Shown here: positions 16,351 through 24,899 of the stretch, one piece after another
How positions within the stretch are numbered: position 1 is the stretch's first letter
Layout: every line of letters begins with the position of its first letter
Origin: Desulfovirgula thermocuniculi DSM 16036
GTDB lineage: Bacteria > Bacillota > Desulfotomaculia > Desulfotomaculales > Desulfovirgulaceae
NCBI RefSeq assembly: GCF_000429345.1
Contig: NZ_AUBR01000005.1
Location: 39,082-103,081 of the forward strand
Length of the DNA stretch: 64,000 bases
Reading direction: 5' to 3'
Notes under the pieces: model-generated
Seen by the model: only the letters and a program-made list of their open reading frames with translations
What the model was told of the DNA's origin: nothing
The model's database searches: none
Program-made: the position numbers and the translations under genes

Positions 16351-17239
16351 TGGGACCGGCAGTTAAAAACTCGAAAAAGGCGGCGGCGGCATAGCTGCGG
16401 GGCCAGCTGGAAGGGCGCACCAGGTAGAGCTTGCGGCAAAGGTTTATTCCCCTCACCCCTACCAGGTAGACGTTTCCCAGCGCAATGGGCTCGGCGGCGG
16501 CCAGGGCCGAGACCAGGCTCACCCCTAACCCGGCCTGTACGGCGGTGATTACCGCCCTGGTGCTGCCCAGCTCCATTACCACCCTTGCCTTTTCCAGGCT
16601 GCGGCCTGCAGCCGCTATCTGGGCTTCCAGCGTGCGGCGGGTTCCCGACCCGGGTTCCCGCAGTATCAACGGCTCGGCCAGGAGTTCGTCCAGGTCTACC
16701 TCCTTCCTTTTCCGGAAGTGGTGCTCCGGCCCCACAATGAGCACCAGGCAGTCGTCCTGCCAGGGCGTGTACTCCACCTCCTGCTCCTCGATGATGGCCC
16801 CGGTGATACCCAGGTCCACCTCCCTTTCCCTCACCCAGCGCACGACTTCCCTGCTTCCGGCAATGCGCAGGCTTACCTCCACCCCCGGGTAGAGTTCGTG
16901 GAAGCGGCCGATGTAAAGGGGCAAAAGGTATTCGCCGGGAATGGTGCTGGCGCCCAGGTGGAGGTGCCCCCTCTTTAGCCCTTTTAGCTCCTCGAGGGTT
17001 TCCCGGATGCGGTAGTAGTGCTGGAGGATTTGCCTGGCTTCGGGGTAAAAGAGGCGTCCCGCTTCGGTCAGCTCCACCTTCTTTTCGCTGCGGTGGAAAA
17101 GGGTGGTGCCCAGGCTCTCCTCCAGGGACTTTATTTGAAAGCTAATGGCCGGCTGGCTCATGAAAAGCTGCTGGGCGGCACGGGTGAAGCTTTGCAGTTC
17201 GGCCACCCGCACGAATGCTTCCAGCTGCTTGATGTTCAT
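16346..17239 (-). CDS. LysR family transcriptional regulator
   Basis: A 297-residue LysR regulator. The N-terminal winged HTH (residues 1-60) reads MNIKQLEAFVRVAELQSF and then AAQQLFMSQPAISFQIKSLE; the effector-binding domain spans about 90-295 with periplasmic-binding-protein folds. It is the first of the reverse block LysR / PLP enzyme / spoVK, 2 bases downstream of the PLP gene, so it may be cotranscribed. LysR proteins usually act on an adjacent divergent gene, but none is adjacent here. The effector is unknown; CysL-like or selenium-linked LysR groups are possible relatives. Confidence 0.9.
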   Translation of the reverse strand: MNIKQLEAFVRVAELQSFTRAAQQLFMSQPAISFQIKSLEESLGTTLFHRSEKKVELTEAGRLFYPEARQILQHYYRIRETLEELKGLKRGHLHLGASTIPGEYLLPLYIGRFHELYPGVEVSLRIAGSREVVRWVREREVDLGITGAIIEEQEVEYTPWQDDCLVLIVGPEHHFRKRKEVDLDELLAEPLILREPGSGTRRTLEAQIAAAGRSLEKARVVMELGSTRAVITAVQAGLGVSLVSALAAAEPIALGNVYLVGVRGINLCRKLYLVRPSSWPRSYAAAAFFEFLTAGPK

Positions 17240-17241
17240 GC

Positions 17242-18483
17242 CTATCCCACCGCCAGAACCGCCCGGGCAGCAGAGATTACCGCCAGGCGCACGTATTCCT
17301 TGGACAGTCCGCCCTGCAGGTAGACGGCATAGGGCTCCCGCATGGGGGCATCCGCGCTGAGCTCAATGGATGAGCCCTGCACGAAGGTACCGGCGGCCAT
17401 GATCACCCGGTCGCCGTAGCCGGGCATGTCCACCGGCTGGGGAAGAACATGGGAATCGACCGGGGAGGCCTGCTGGAGGCCCTGGCAGAAGGCCACCAGG
17501 CGCTGCGGGGAGCCGAGCAGTATGGCCTGCACGATGTCCGTGCGCTTTTCTTGTGCCCGGGGCGTCACTTTAAAGCCCAGCCTTTCAAAGAGGCGCGCGG
17601 CAAAGACGGCTCCCTTGAGCGCCTCCGCCACCACGTGGGGGGCCATAAAGAGGCCCTGGAAGAACAGCCGCTGGTAATCGGGGCTGGCTCCCACCTCGCC
17701 GCCCAGCCCGGGGGCCGTAAGGCGCGCGGCGGCCATTTCCACGTATTCCCGGCGCCCGGCCACGTAGCCCCCGGTAGGGGCCAGGCCGCCGCCGGGATTT
17801 TTAATGAGCGAGCCTGCCACCAGGTCCGCTCCCACGGCCGTGGGTTCAAGCTCCTCTACAAATTCGCCGTAGCAGTTGTCCACCACCACCACCGCGCGGG
17901 GGCACTTCTTCTTTATCGCCGCAATCAGGCCGCCCATTTCCTCAACGCCGAGGGAGGGGTGCAGGCTGTAACCGCGGGAGCGCTGCAGGAGCACCACACG
18001 CGTGCGCGGCCCCAGGGCGCTTTCTATGGCCGCGGCGTCCAGCTGCCCGTCCGGCAGGAGGTCCACCTGCCTGTAGGTGACCCCCAGTTCCTTGAGGGAA
18101 CCGGGGGCGTTACCGCGCGTGCCGATTACCTCCTGCAGGGTGTCGTAGGGGAGCCCCTGCACAAACAGCAGCTCGTCCCCCGGGCGGAGCACGCCAAAAA
18201 GGCAGAGGGCAATGGCGTGGGTGCCGCTGACTATCTGGCTTCTTACCAGGGCCGCTTCGGCCTGGAAGCACCTGGCAAAAAGCTCGTCCAGGGCCTTGCG
18301 TCCGGCGTCGCCGTAGCCGTAGCCGCTGGAGCCCCTGAGGTGGAACTCGCTGACACGGACCTCCTGGAAGGCAGAAAGCACCCGCTGGTGGTTTTTGCGC
18401 GCCACCTCCTCTATGCGGCGGTAGTAGGGCTGTACCTCTTCTTCCACGGCCTCGGCCAGGCTAAAGAGCTCGCTTGGCCTCAA
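17242..18483 (-). CDS. Methionine gamma-lyase family protein (aluminium-resistance family PLP enzyme)
   Basis: A 413-residue fold-type I PLP enzyme. The probable PLP lysine is in GSLIKNPGGGLAPTGGYVAG, and the cofactor Asp/aromatic region is VVVVDNCYGEF. The N-terminal SSGYGYGD motif is typical of the family called methionine gamma-lyase family or aluminium resistance protein (YnbB in Bacillus), whose true substrate is unsettled. In Bacillus, ynbB also lies near spoVK, miaA and hfq, so the neighbourhood is conserved. It lies 15 bases downstream of spoVK and 2 bases upstream of the LysR gene. Confidence 0.87.
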   Translation of the reverse strand: MRPSELFSLAEAVEEEVQPYYRRIEEVARKNHQRVLSAFQEVRVSEFHLRGSSGYGYGDAGRKALDELFARCFQAEAALVRSQIVSGTHAIALCLFGVLRPGDELLFVQGLPYDTLQEVIGTRGNAPGSLKELGVTYRQVDLLPDGQLDAAAIESALGPRTRVVLLQRSRGYSLHPSLGVEEMGGLIAAIKKKCPRAVVVVDNCYGEFVEELEPTAVGADLVAGSLIKNPGGGLAPTGGYVAGRREYVEMAAARLTAPGLGGEVGASPDYQRLFFQGLFMAPHVVAEALKGAVFAARLFERLGFKVTPRAQEKRTDIVQAILLGSPQRLVAFCQGLQQASPVDSHVLPQPVDMPGYGDRVIMAAGTFVQGSSIELSADAPMREPYAVYLQGGLSKEYVRLAVISAARAVLAVG

Positions 18484-18498
18484 CTTTCCCGGCTCCTT

Positions 18499-19410
18499 TC
18501 AGGCTTTTATTTCCAGGCGCTCGTGTTCCCTGGCCCGGAGGACGTCCTCCCTGGTGATGGTCATCAGCTCTTCTTTGGTAACGTGGGGTTTACGCACCAG
18601 GCGCACCGCCTGCTGGCGGATGGCCCGCTCGATGAGGTTGCGGACCAGGCGGGCGTTCCCGCTGTGCACGTGGGCGGCCCTGGTTTCCTCCAGGATAAGG
18701 CGCAGCTCTTCCCGGGCCCCGCTGGAAAGGCGGTACTGCCGCTTCTGGAGCATTAAATCGGCAATGGCCAGGAGTTCGGTGATGGTATAGTCGGGGAAAG
18801 TGATGTGGATGGGGAAGCGGGAACGCAGCCCCGGGTTGCACTCCATGAACCACTCCATCTCGTGACGGTACCCGGCCAGGATGAGGATGAGGTTGTCCTT
18901 GTGGTCCTCCATGCTCTTCACCAGCGCATCAATGGCCTCCCTCCCAAAATCTTTTTCCCCGCCCCTGGCCAGGGAATAGGCCTCATCGATAAAGAGGATG
19001 CCTCCCAGGGCCTTCTTAATTTGCTCCCGGGTTTTTTGCGCCGTGTGCCCGATGTACTCGCCCACCAGGTCGGCTCTCTCCACCTCCACCAGGTGGCCCT
19101 TGGGTAAAACGCCCATTTCTTTAAAGAGGCGGCCGATGATCCTGGCCACGGTGGTTTTGCCCGTCCCCGGGTTGCCTTTAAAGACCATGTGCAATACCTG
19201 TGGCTCGGTAAGCAGCTTTTCCTTTTGACGGCGGCGCTGGATTTCAATAAAAGCGTAAATTTCTCCTACCAATTTTTTTACCTCAACCAGGCCCACCAGG
19301 GAATCAAGTTCTTTCATTATCTCGCGGACGTTTTTTTGCCTTTGCTCTTCCCTGTCATAAGCCCTTTCGCCGCTTTCCGGGCTGTTGGGCCACAGCCTTA
19401 TTTTAACCAA
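18499..19410 (-). CDS. spoVK: Stage V sporulation protein K (CbbX-like AAA ATPase)
   Basis: An AAA+ ATPase of 303 residues, needed for spore maturation in Bacillus. It has Walker A GNPGTGKTTVARII near residue 78, Walker B GGILFIDEAYSLARGG near 137, and the sensor region FPDYTITELLAI. SpoVK implies that the host forms spores. The start is placed at TTG 19410, 7 bases after GAGGTGGG; longer reading to 19482 lacks a site. The gene lies near miaA-hfq as in Bacillus. Confidence 0.9.
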   Translation of the reverse strand: MVKIRLWPNSPESGERAYDREEQRQKNVREIMKELDSLVGLVEVKKLVGEIYAFIEIQRRRQKEKLLTEPQVLHMVFKGNPGTGKTTVARIIGRLFKEMGVLPKGHLVEVERADLVGEYIGHTAQKTREQIKKALGGILFIDEAYSLARGGEKDFGREAIDALVKSMEDHKDNLILILAGYRHEMEWFMECNPGLRSRFPIHITFPDYTITELLAIADLMLQKRQYRLSSGAREELRLILEETRAAHVHSGNARLVRNLIERAIRQQAVRLVRKPHVTKEELMTITREDVLRAREHERLEIKA

Positions 19411-19456
19411 GGCAGACCCACCTCGCCAGGTGTCTCTGTGGGCATTGCTTTTTAAA

Positions 19457-19462
19457 ATTATA
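19457..19462 (-). promoter_or_regulatory. Possible -10 box upstream of spoVK
   Basis: The minus strand reads CGTATAAT here, 47 bases before the spoVK start. It could be a SigA -10 (TATAAT) or a degenerate mother-cell sigma-E -10 (consensus CATACAAT). No convincing -35 was seen. The rest of the 195-base gap to the histidine kinase gene holds nothing I can name. Confidence 0.35.
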
Positions 19463-19605
19463 CGTCCCGCAAGGTGAGGCACAGAATGGGCACCGGTTGA
19501 GGCTTTCCTGCTTTTCTCAAGCGCGGCAGAGAGGTATTGGGGGGTCGGACAACGAATTAATCGTAATGTTTAACTAATTCCGATAAGAGCGGGGGGAGCC
19601 CGCAC

Positions 19606-21192
19606 TTGGGCCTGCAGCGGCGTTTCCTGCCTTTACGCACCAAGCTGGCCCTTTTATCCTTTGCCTCCGTGCTCCTGGCCGTGCTGGCGGCGGTAATTTT
19701 AATTGCCGTGAAGGTTTCCTATTTGCTGGAAGAGGAGATGGGCATGCGGGCCCTGGCCATTGCCCGCACGCTGGCCCAGCTGGAAGCCATACAAAATAAC
19801 GTGGGGCACCCAGGCGGCTTTCAGGTAATACAGCCCATTGCGGAAAAAACCAGGGCCGCCACCGGGGTGGCCTACATCGTGGTGGTGGACATGGAAGGGG
19901 TGCGTTACTCGCACCCCTCGGCAGAGCGCATAGGGGGGAAGTTTGCCGACCCGGACCTGGAGCCTGCTTTTGCCGGGCGGGAGTACGTGAGCCGCACCAC
20001 AGGGGTAATGGGGCCGGCGGTGAGGGCCTTTTCGCCCATTAAAGTGGACGAGGGGACAAGGCAGGTGGGGGTGGTGGTGGTGGGCATCATCACCCCCACC
20101 CTTGCGGAAATCTTCCGGGCCATCCAGTCCCACTTCTACCCCTCACTGGCCCTGGGCCTCTTGGCCGGTCTGGCAGGCGCCCTTTTTCTGGCCAGCCGCA
20201 TTAAGGGAGCCATGTTCAGCCTGGAACCCGAAGAAATTGCCCGCATGCTGGAGGAGCGCACGGCCATGCTGCAGGCCATGGGAGAGGGCATACTGGCCAT
20301 CGACCGTGACCAGCGGATAACCCTGATTAACGAAGAGGCAAAGCGCCTTTTGGGCACGGGGGAAGAGGTGGTGGGGAGATCCATCCGCGAAGTGCTGCCG
20401 GACAGCTTTTTACCCCGCGTGCTGGAAACCGGGCAGCCGGAGTTCAATCAAGAGAGGGTAATTAACAACGTGGTGCTCATCGTCAACCGGGTCCCCGTGC
20501 GCGTTAAGGGGCAGATCGTGGGTGCGCTGGCTTCCTTCCGCGACCGCACGGAGGTCCACCGTTTGGCCGAAGAGCTTACGGGCGTGAAGAGCTTCGTCGA
20601 GGCCCTGCGGGTGCAGAACCACGAATATTTAAACCGCCTGCACACCATTGCCGGCCTCATCCAGCTGGGCCGCACGCAGGAAGCCCTGGATTTTATTTTT
20701 GCCGTGACCGAAGAGCAGGAAGAGCTTACCCGCTTGCTGACCAGAAATATCTGCAACTACAGCATTGCCGGCCTCCTCCTGGGCAAGTACACCCGGGCTA
20801 AAGAGCTGAAAGTACAGCTGCACATTGACCGCGCGACCCGCCTGACTCGCCTCCCCCCGCGCATGGACGCCTCTACCCTGGGAGTGGTCGTCGGCAACCT
20901 GCTGGAAAATGCTCTGGAAGCGGCGCGGGAGGCCGGGCCCGACCGCAGGCGCGTGGAATTCCGCATGTGGGAGGAAGATGGAGCGGTGCAAATCCTGGTG
21001 CGCGACTGGGGAAAGGGGATTCCCGCCGCCCTACAGGAGCGCGTCTTTGAGCAGGGCTTCTCCACCAAAGGCATGGGGCGGGGAATCGGCCTTTACCTGG
21101 TTAAAAAGCACGTTGAAACGGCGGGAGGCAGGATATTCCTGGACTCCCGGGAGGGGGAAGGTACGGCAGTTCTGGTATGCATCCCACAGTAA
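19606..21192 (+). CDS. DcuS/CitA-type sensor histidine kinase
   Basis: A 528-residue membrane sensor kinase. TM1 (about 18-40), an extracytoplasmic Cache/PAS-like sensor (about 41-175), TM2 (about 178-198), a cytoplasmic PAS (about 215-310), then a Spo0B-type dimerisation domain with phosphoacceptor His near 339 in VQNHEYLNRLHTIAGL, and an HATPase domain (NLLENALEAA, DWGKGIP, GMGRGIGLYLVKKH). This architecture is that of C4-dicarboxylate/citrate sensors. The start is TTG 19606 after GGGGGGAG. With the response regulator and TRAP transporter next door, it probably senses an external di- or tricarboxylate. Confidence 0.92.
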   Translation: MGLQRRFLPLRTKLALLSFASVLLAVLAAVILIAVKVSYLLEEEMGMRALAIARTLAQLEAIQNNVGHPGGFQVIQPIAEKTRAATGVAYIVVVDMEGVRYSHPSAERIGGKFADPDLEPAFAGREYVSRTTGVMGPAVRAFSPIKVDEGTRQVGVVVVGIITPTLAEIFRAIQSHFYPSLALGLLAGLAGALFLASRIKGAMFSLEPEEIARMLEERTAMLQAMGEGILAIDRDQRITLINEEAKRLLGTGEEVVGRSIREVLPDSFLPRVLETGQPEFNQERVINNVVLIVNRVPVRVKGQIVGALASFRDRTEVHRLAEELTGVKSFVEALRVQNHEYLNRLHTIAGLIQLGRTQEALDFIFAVTEEQEELTRLLTRNICNYSIAGLLLGKYTRAKELKVQLHIDRATRLTRLPPRMDASTLGVVVGNLLENALEAAREAGPDRRRVEFRMWEEDGAVQILVRDWGKGIPAALQERVFEQGFSTKGMGRGIGLYLVKKHVETAGGRIFLDSREGEGTAVLVCIPQ

Positions 21193-21210
21193 ACAAGAGG
21201 TGAGAAGCCA

Positions 21211-21900
21211 GTGGGTAAAATAGGTGTGCTGATTGTCGAAGACGATCCCATGGTCGCCGAAGTTAACGCGGGCTTTGTCGGTGCCGTGCCCGGCTTTGAA
21301 GTGATAGGCGTGGCGCGTACGGGCAAGGAGGCGCTGGATCTCGTTGCCTCCCAGGGCCCCGCCCTGACCCTCCTGGATGTTTACCTGCCGGACATTCACG
21401 GCCTGGAGGTGCTTCTGGAGATCCGCCGCCAAAAGCTGCCCACCGACGTCTTGCTGGTTACCGCTGCCCAGGACGTGGAAACTATCCAGAACGCCTTCCG
21501 CTACGGCGCGGTGGATTACATTGTCAAGCCCTTCAAGTTCGGCCGCTTGAAGGCGGCGCTGGAGGGTTACGCCCTCCTTTACAACCGCTTAAAAAGCGAA
21601 AAGCAGCTTGGGCAGGATGAGATCGACCGCCTGGCCCTCAGCCGGACGCCCCTGCTCAATGCCGAGGGCCGGGAGGGAGAGGTGCCCAAGGGGCTAAACG
21701 AGGTGACGCTAAAGCAGGTTCTCCTCTACCTCATTAAGGACGGCGGCGCCCTTTCGGCGGAAGAAGTGGCCGCCGCGCTCGGCCTGGCCAGGGTTACCGC
21801 CCGCCGCTACCTGGAGTACCTGGCGCATTTGGGGAAGGTCAGCCTCGAGCTGCAGTACGGCTCCGTGGGCAGGCCGGTAAAGCGCTATAAAGCGGTGTGA
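21211..21900 (+). CDS. DcuR/CitB-type response regulator
   Basis: A 229-residue regulator with a receiver domain (residues 1-125, phosphoacceptor Asp about 56 in LTLLDVYLPDIHGLEVL, conserved Thr and Lys in LLVTAAQD and DYIVKPFKF) and a C-terminal HTH (about 160-225, with GLARVTARRYLEYLAHLGKV) as in CitB/DcuR. It is the partner of the kinase 18 bases upstream. The likely target is the TRAP operon downstream. Start GTG 21211 follows AAGAGGTGA. Confidence 0.93.
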   Translation: MGKIGVLIVEDDPMVAEVNAGFVGAVPGFEVIGVARTGKEALDLVASQGPALTLLDVYLPDIHGLEVLLEIRRQKLPTDVLLVTAAQDVETIQNAFRYGAVDYIVKPFKFGRLKAALEGYALLYNRLKSEKQLGQDEIDRLALSRTPLLNAEGREGEVPKGLNEVTLKQVLLYLIKDGGALSAEEVAAALGLARVTARRYLEYLAHLGKVSLELQYGSVGRPVKRYKAV

Positions 21901-21921
21901 GAACAAAAAGACCATAAAAAC

Positions 21922-22000
21922 CAATAAGACCTTATTGTTGCCCGCAGGAAAAGTCGAAAGTTAAAATTTAAGAGAGTTATCAGAAAACTAGTTAAATTTT
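21922..22000. promoter_or_regulatory. Candidate response-regulator sites before the TRAP operon
   Basis: The 131-base gap between the response regulator and the first dctP holds a perfect 7-bp dyad CAATAAG-AC-CTTATTG (21922-21937) and two AT-rich near-direct repeats GTTAAAATTT (21960-21969) and GTTAAATTTT (21991-22000) 31 bases apart, about three helical turns. Binding by the CitB-type regulator is inference. Confidence 0.4.
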
Positions 22001-22031
22001 ATGCTCTCCGGGGGGTCCAGCGCTGGGGTCG

Positions 22032-23069
22032 ATGAGCCGGAGAGGAATGACGGGGTGTTTAATAATATTTGCCTTGCTGGCCCTGTTGCTGGCTGGCTGT
22101 GACCGGCGCGGGCCCGATGGGGAGCAGGTGAACCCGAGGGAAAAAATCATCATTAAGTTTTCCCATGTGGTGGCCGACGACACGCCCAAGGGGCAGGCGG
22201 CCCGCCGCTTTGCCCGGCTGGTGGAAGAACGCACCGGGGGCCGCGTGGAGGTGCAGGTGTTCCCCAACTCCACCCTTTACAAGGACGGGGAGGAGCTGGA
22301 CGCGCTGATGGACGGGCGGGTGCAGATGATTGCCCCTTCCACGTCCAAGCTGGGGAGCCTGGCCCCGCAATGGCAATTGCTCGACCTCCCTTACCTTTTT
22401 GAAAGCGAAGAGGAAGTTCACCGCGTGCTGGACGGGGAGATAGGAAGAAAGCTTTTTGCCACCCTGGAAGGCTATAACATCCATACTCTGGCTTTCTGGG
22501 ACAACGGCTTTAAACAGATGACCAACAGCAAAAGGCCGCTGGTTTACCCGGAGGACTTCCGGGGCCTCACCTTCCGGGTTATGATTAACAGCCGCGTGCT
22601 GGAGGAGCAGTTCCGCCTCCTGGGAGCAAGCGCGGTGCAATTGCCCTTTAACGATGTCTACCAGGCGCTAGCTGGTGGCCAGGTGGACGGACAGGAAAAT
22701 ACCATGTCCAACATTTACTCCCAGCGGTTTTACCAGGTGCAGCCGTACCTCACGGTAAGCAACCACGGCTTTATCGGCTATGTGGTCCTGACCAACGCCG
22801 GCTTCTGGCAGTCCCTCCCGCCGGACGTGCGCCGGGTGATCGAGGAGGCCATGGCGGAGGTGACCGCCTGGGAGAGGGAACAGGCGGCGCACTTAAACGA
22901 AGAAAACTTCAAGCAGGTAAAGGAGAGCGGCCAGGTAAAGATCCACGTGCAGACGGCAGAAGAAAAGGCGCGCTGGAAGGAAGCGCTGGCGCCCCTTTAC
23001 CAGAAATTCAGGGGTATGCCCGGCGGGGAGCTGCTGGACGAGGTCTTAAAGGCCAAAAGAGCCCTTTAG
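22032..23069 (+). CDS. dctP: TRAP dicarboxylate transporter solute-binding protein DctP (copy 1)
   Basis: A 345-residue extracytoplasmic binding protein, anchored as a lipoprotein (lipobox LLLAGC, Cys 23). The DctP fold is shown by IIIKFSHVVADDTPKGQAARRFA, VEVQVFPNSTLY, GLTFRVMINSRVLEEQF (with the carboxylate-binding Arg) and GQVDGQENTMSNI. It captures an organic acid for the DctQM permease. It resembles the second dctP gene directly downstream, indicating duplication. No terminator was seen between them. The start ATG has weak ribosome-binding signals (GGGGTCG). Confidence 0.93.
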   Translation: MSRRGMTGCLIIFALLALLLAGCDRRGPDGEQVNPREKIIIKFSHVVADDTPKGQAARRFARLVEERTGGRVEVQVFPNSTLYKDGEELDALMDGRVQMIAPSTSKLGSLAPQWQLLDLPYLFESEEEVHRVLDGEIGRKLFATLEGYNIHTLAFWDNGFKQMTNSKRPLVYPEDFRGLTFRVMINSRVLEEQFRLLGASAVQLPFNDVYQALAGGQVDGQENTMSNIYSQRFYQVQPYLTVSNHGFIGYVVLTNAGFWQSLPPDVRRVIEEAMAEVTAWEREQAAHLNEENFKQVKESGQVKIHVQTAEEKARWKEALAPLYQKFRGMPGGELLDEVLKAKRAL

Positions 23070-23137
23070 GTATTCCGCGGCAAGTTTGCAAAGGAGGTGA
23101 TGGGGCGGCAGCAGGTTAGAATAAGGATACGGAAAGG

Positions 23138-23158
23138 TTTTAATCTTGCCAATTAAAA
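23138..23158. repeat. Inverted repeat upstream of second dctP
   Basis: TTTTAAT (23138-23144) and ATTAAAA (23152-23158) form a dyad 39 bases before the second dctP start, and AAAGGTTT occurs twice around it (23133 and 23156). It may be an operator for the CitB-type regulator or part of a promoter; no clear -35/-10 pair was found. Confidence 0.4.
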
Positions 23159-23196
23159 GGTTTATGAAAATTTTTGCTTAAGGAGGTCTTTGCAGC

Positions 23197-24225
23197 GTGA
23201 AGAGAGCAGGGCAAGTTCTCCTGGCCTTCCTCATGGCCCTGGGCCTGGTCATGCTGGCCGCCGGCTGCGGCGGGCAAAAAGGAGGCACCGCCCAGCAGGG
23301 AGGGGAAAAGAAGCCCATCGTCGTCAAGTTTTCCCACGTGGTTTCCGAGAACACGCCCAAGCACCAGGCGGCGCTGAAGTTTAAAGAACTCCTGGAAAGC
23401 AAGTCCAACGGCCAGTTCAAGGTAGAGGTGTACCCGTCCTCTCAGCTGTACGGCGATAAGGAAGAGCTGGAGGCGCTGCGGGCCAACAACGTGCAGCTCA
23501 TCGCCCCTTCGGCCACGAAGCTTGTCGGCCTTAACCCCGCCTTCCAGTTGGTGGATATGCCCTTCCTCTTCAAGGACGACCAGCAGGCTTACCGCTTTTA
23601 CGACGGGGAGTACGGCCAAAAGCTCTTGAAGTCCCTGGAGCCTCAGGGTATGCTGGGCCTGGCCTGGTGGCCCAACGGTTCCAAGCACTTCACCAACAGC
23701 AAGCGGCCCTTGAGGCGCCCGGAAGACTTCCAGGGTCTGAAGTTCCGCACCCAGAGCGGCGGCGTCCTGGACGACCAGTTTAAGGCCCTAGGCGCCGGCT
23801 CGCAGACCATTGCCTTTGGTGAGGTATACGTGGCCCTGCAAAACAAGACCGTGGACGGTCAGGAAAACACCTTCAACAACATTGACACCCAGAAGTACGA
23901 CGAAGTACAGAAGTACATGACCGTGTCCGGCCACGGGCGCATTGACTACGTGGTGCTCACCAACACCACCTTCTGGAACAGCCTCACCGAGGACCAAAAG
24001 AAGCTCTTCCTGGAGTGCATGAAGGAGGCCACCAAGTACGAGCGCCAGCTGACCGACGAGCTGAACGCCAAGAGCTTTGAGAACTTGAAGAAGCGCGGCA
24101 AAATGGAAATTTACACCCTGACCGAAGAAGACCGCCAGGCCTTCATCAAGGCCATGCAGCCGGTGTACGATAAGTACGCCGATAAGATCGGCCGGGAGTA
24201 CATTGAAGCGGCCCGGAAGGCCTAA
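23197..24225 (+). CDS. dctP: TRAP dicarboxylate transporter solute-binding protein DctP (copy 2)
   Basis: A second DctP of 342 residues, a lipoprotein with Cys 24 in LAAGC. It has the same landmarks as copy 1: VVKFSHVVSENTPKHQAALKF, VEVYPSSQLYGDKEELEAL, GLKFRTQSGGVLDDQFKALGA and TVDGQENTFNNI. Start GTG 23197 follows AAGGAGGTCTTTG. Base usage is even more strongly C/G-ending than in copy 1, suggesting high expression. It precedes dctQ and dctM, with a hairpin between. Two binding proteins for one permease could broaden substrate range. Confidence 0.95.
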   Translation: MKRAGQVLLAFLMALGLVMLAAGCGGQKGGTAQQGGEKKPIVVKFSHVVSENTPKHQAALKFKELLESKSNGQFKVEVYPSSQLYGDKEELEALRANNVQLIAPSATKLVGLNPAFQLVDMPFLFKDDQQAYRFYDGEYGQKLLKSLEPQGMLGLAWWPNGSKHFTNSKRPLRRPEDFQGLKFRTQSGGVLDDQFKALGAGSQTIAFGEVYVALQNKTVDGQENTFNNIDTQKYDEVQKYMTVSGHGRIDYVVLTNTTFWNSLTEDQKKLFLECMKEATKYERQLTDELNAKSFENLKKRGKMEIYTLTEEDRQAFIKAMQPVYDKYADKIGREYIEAARKA

Positions 24226-24254
24226 TACTGCCGAAACCCGTCTTTTTTAAAACA

Positions 24255-24300
24255 GGGGCGGGCACAAGGCCGGAGCCAGGCCCAGCCCGTCCCCCTTTTA
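24255..24300 (+). terminator. Hairpin/attenuator between dctP and dctQ
   Basis: GGGGCGGGC (24255-24263) pairs with GCCCGTCCCC (24285-24294) with one bulged base, GGCC/GGCC pair inside the loop, and CTTTTA follows. It is probably a partial terminator or 3' stabiliser that makes binding protein more abundant than permease. Confidence 0.6.
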
Positions 24301-24353
24301 TGCCCTTTTGCCGCCGGAATTTCTGTTTAATTCGACAAGAGGTGAAGCAAAAG

Positions 24354-24899
24354 ATGGGAGTCTTAAAGAAGTTTTACGAGGCGTTTGAGGACTACTTTAC
24401 CGGGGGCCTCCTGTTTACCGGCCTTACCCTGGTGTTCATCAACGTTTTGCTCCGCTACGTCTGGGGGCGCCCGCAGTCCCTGCTGGACGAGTTTTCCGTG
24501 TACTTCGTCATCTGGGGAGCCCTCTGCGGCATTGCCGTGGCTTTAAGGAACGAGCACCACATCAAGGTGGACATGCTCTTCATGCTCCTGCCGCTTGGCC
24601 TGCGGCGCTGGGTGAGCGTGCTGGCCCATTTGATTGGTATAGGCTTTGCCCTCTTTTACACTTACTTCGGCTTTAAGTTGGTGCACACCTACCTGGTGTA
24701 CGGCCAGCGCTCTTCGGACAGCCGCTTCCCCCTGTGGATTGTGGCCCTAGTCTTGCCCTTAAGCGGCGTCATGTTTATCATCCGCTACGTGGAAAAGCTT
24801 TTGTTCCATTTCAGAAACGGCGGGCGGGACTGGATGGAAGCCCAGATGCGCAAAGGGAAAGAAGAGGTGAAGGTAGATGGGGACGGCTTTGCTGTTTAG
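24354..24899 (+). CDS. dctQ: TRAP transporter small permease DctQ
   Basis: A 181-residue membrane protein with four predicted helices (about 18-38, 48-68, 86-108, 125-145). The DctQ signature is in NVLLRYVWGRPQSLLDEFSVYFVIWGA-type sequence around residues 28-55. It pairs with DctM to drive Na+- or H+-coupled uptake of substrate delivered by DctP. The ATG at 24354 follows AGAGGTGA; earlier in-frame codons lie in the hairpin region. It overlaps dctM by 23 bases. Confidence 0.92.
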   Translation: MGVLKKFYEAFEDYFTGGLLFTGLTLVFINVLLRYVWGRPQSLLDEFSVYFVIWGALCGIAVALRNEHHIKVDMLFMLLPLGLRRWVSVLAHLIGIGFALFYTYFGFKLVHTYLVYGQRSSDSRFPLWIVALVLPLSGVMFIIRYVEKLLFHFRNGGRDWMEAQMRKGKEEVKVDGDGFAV

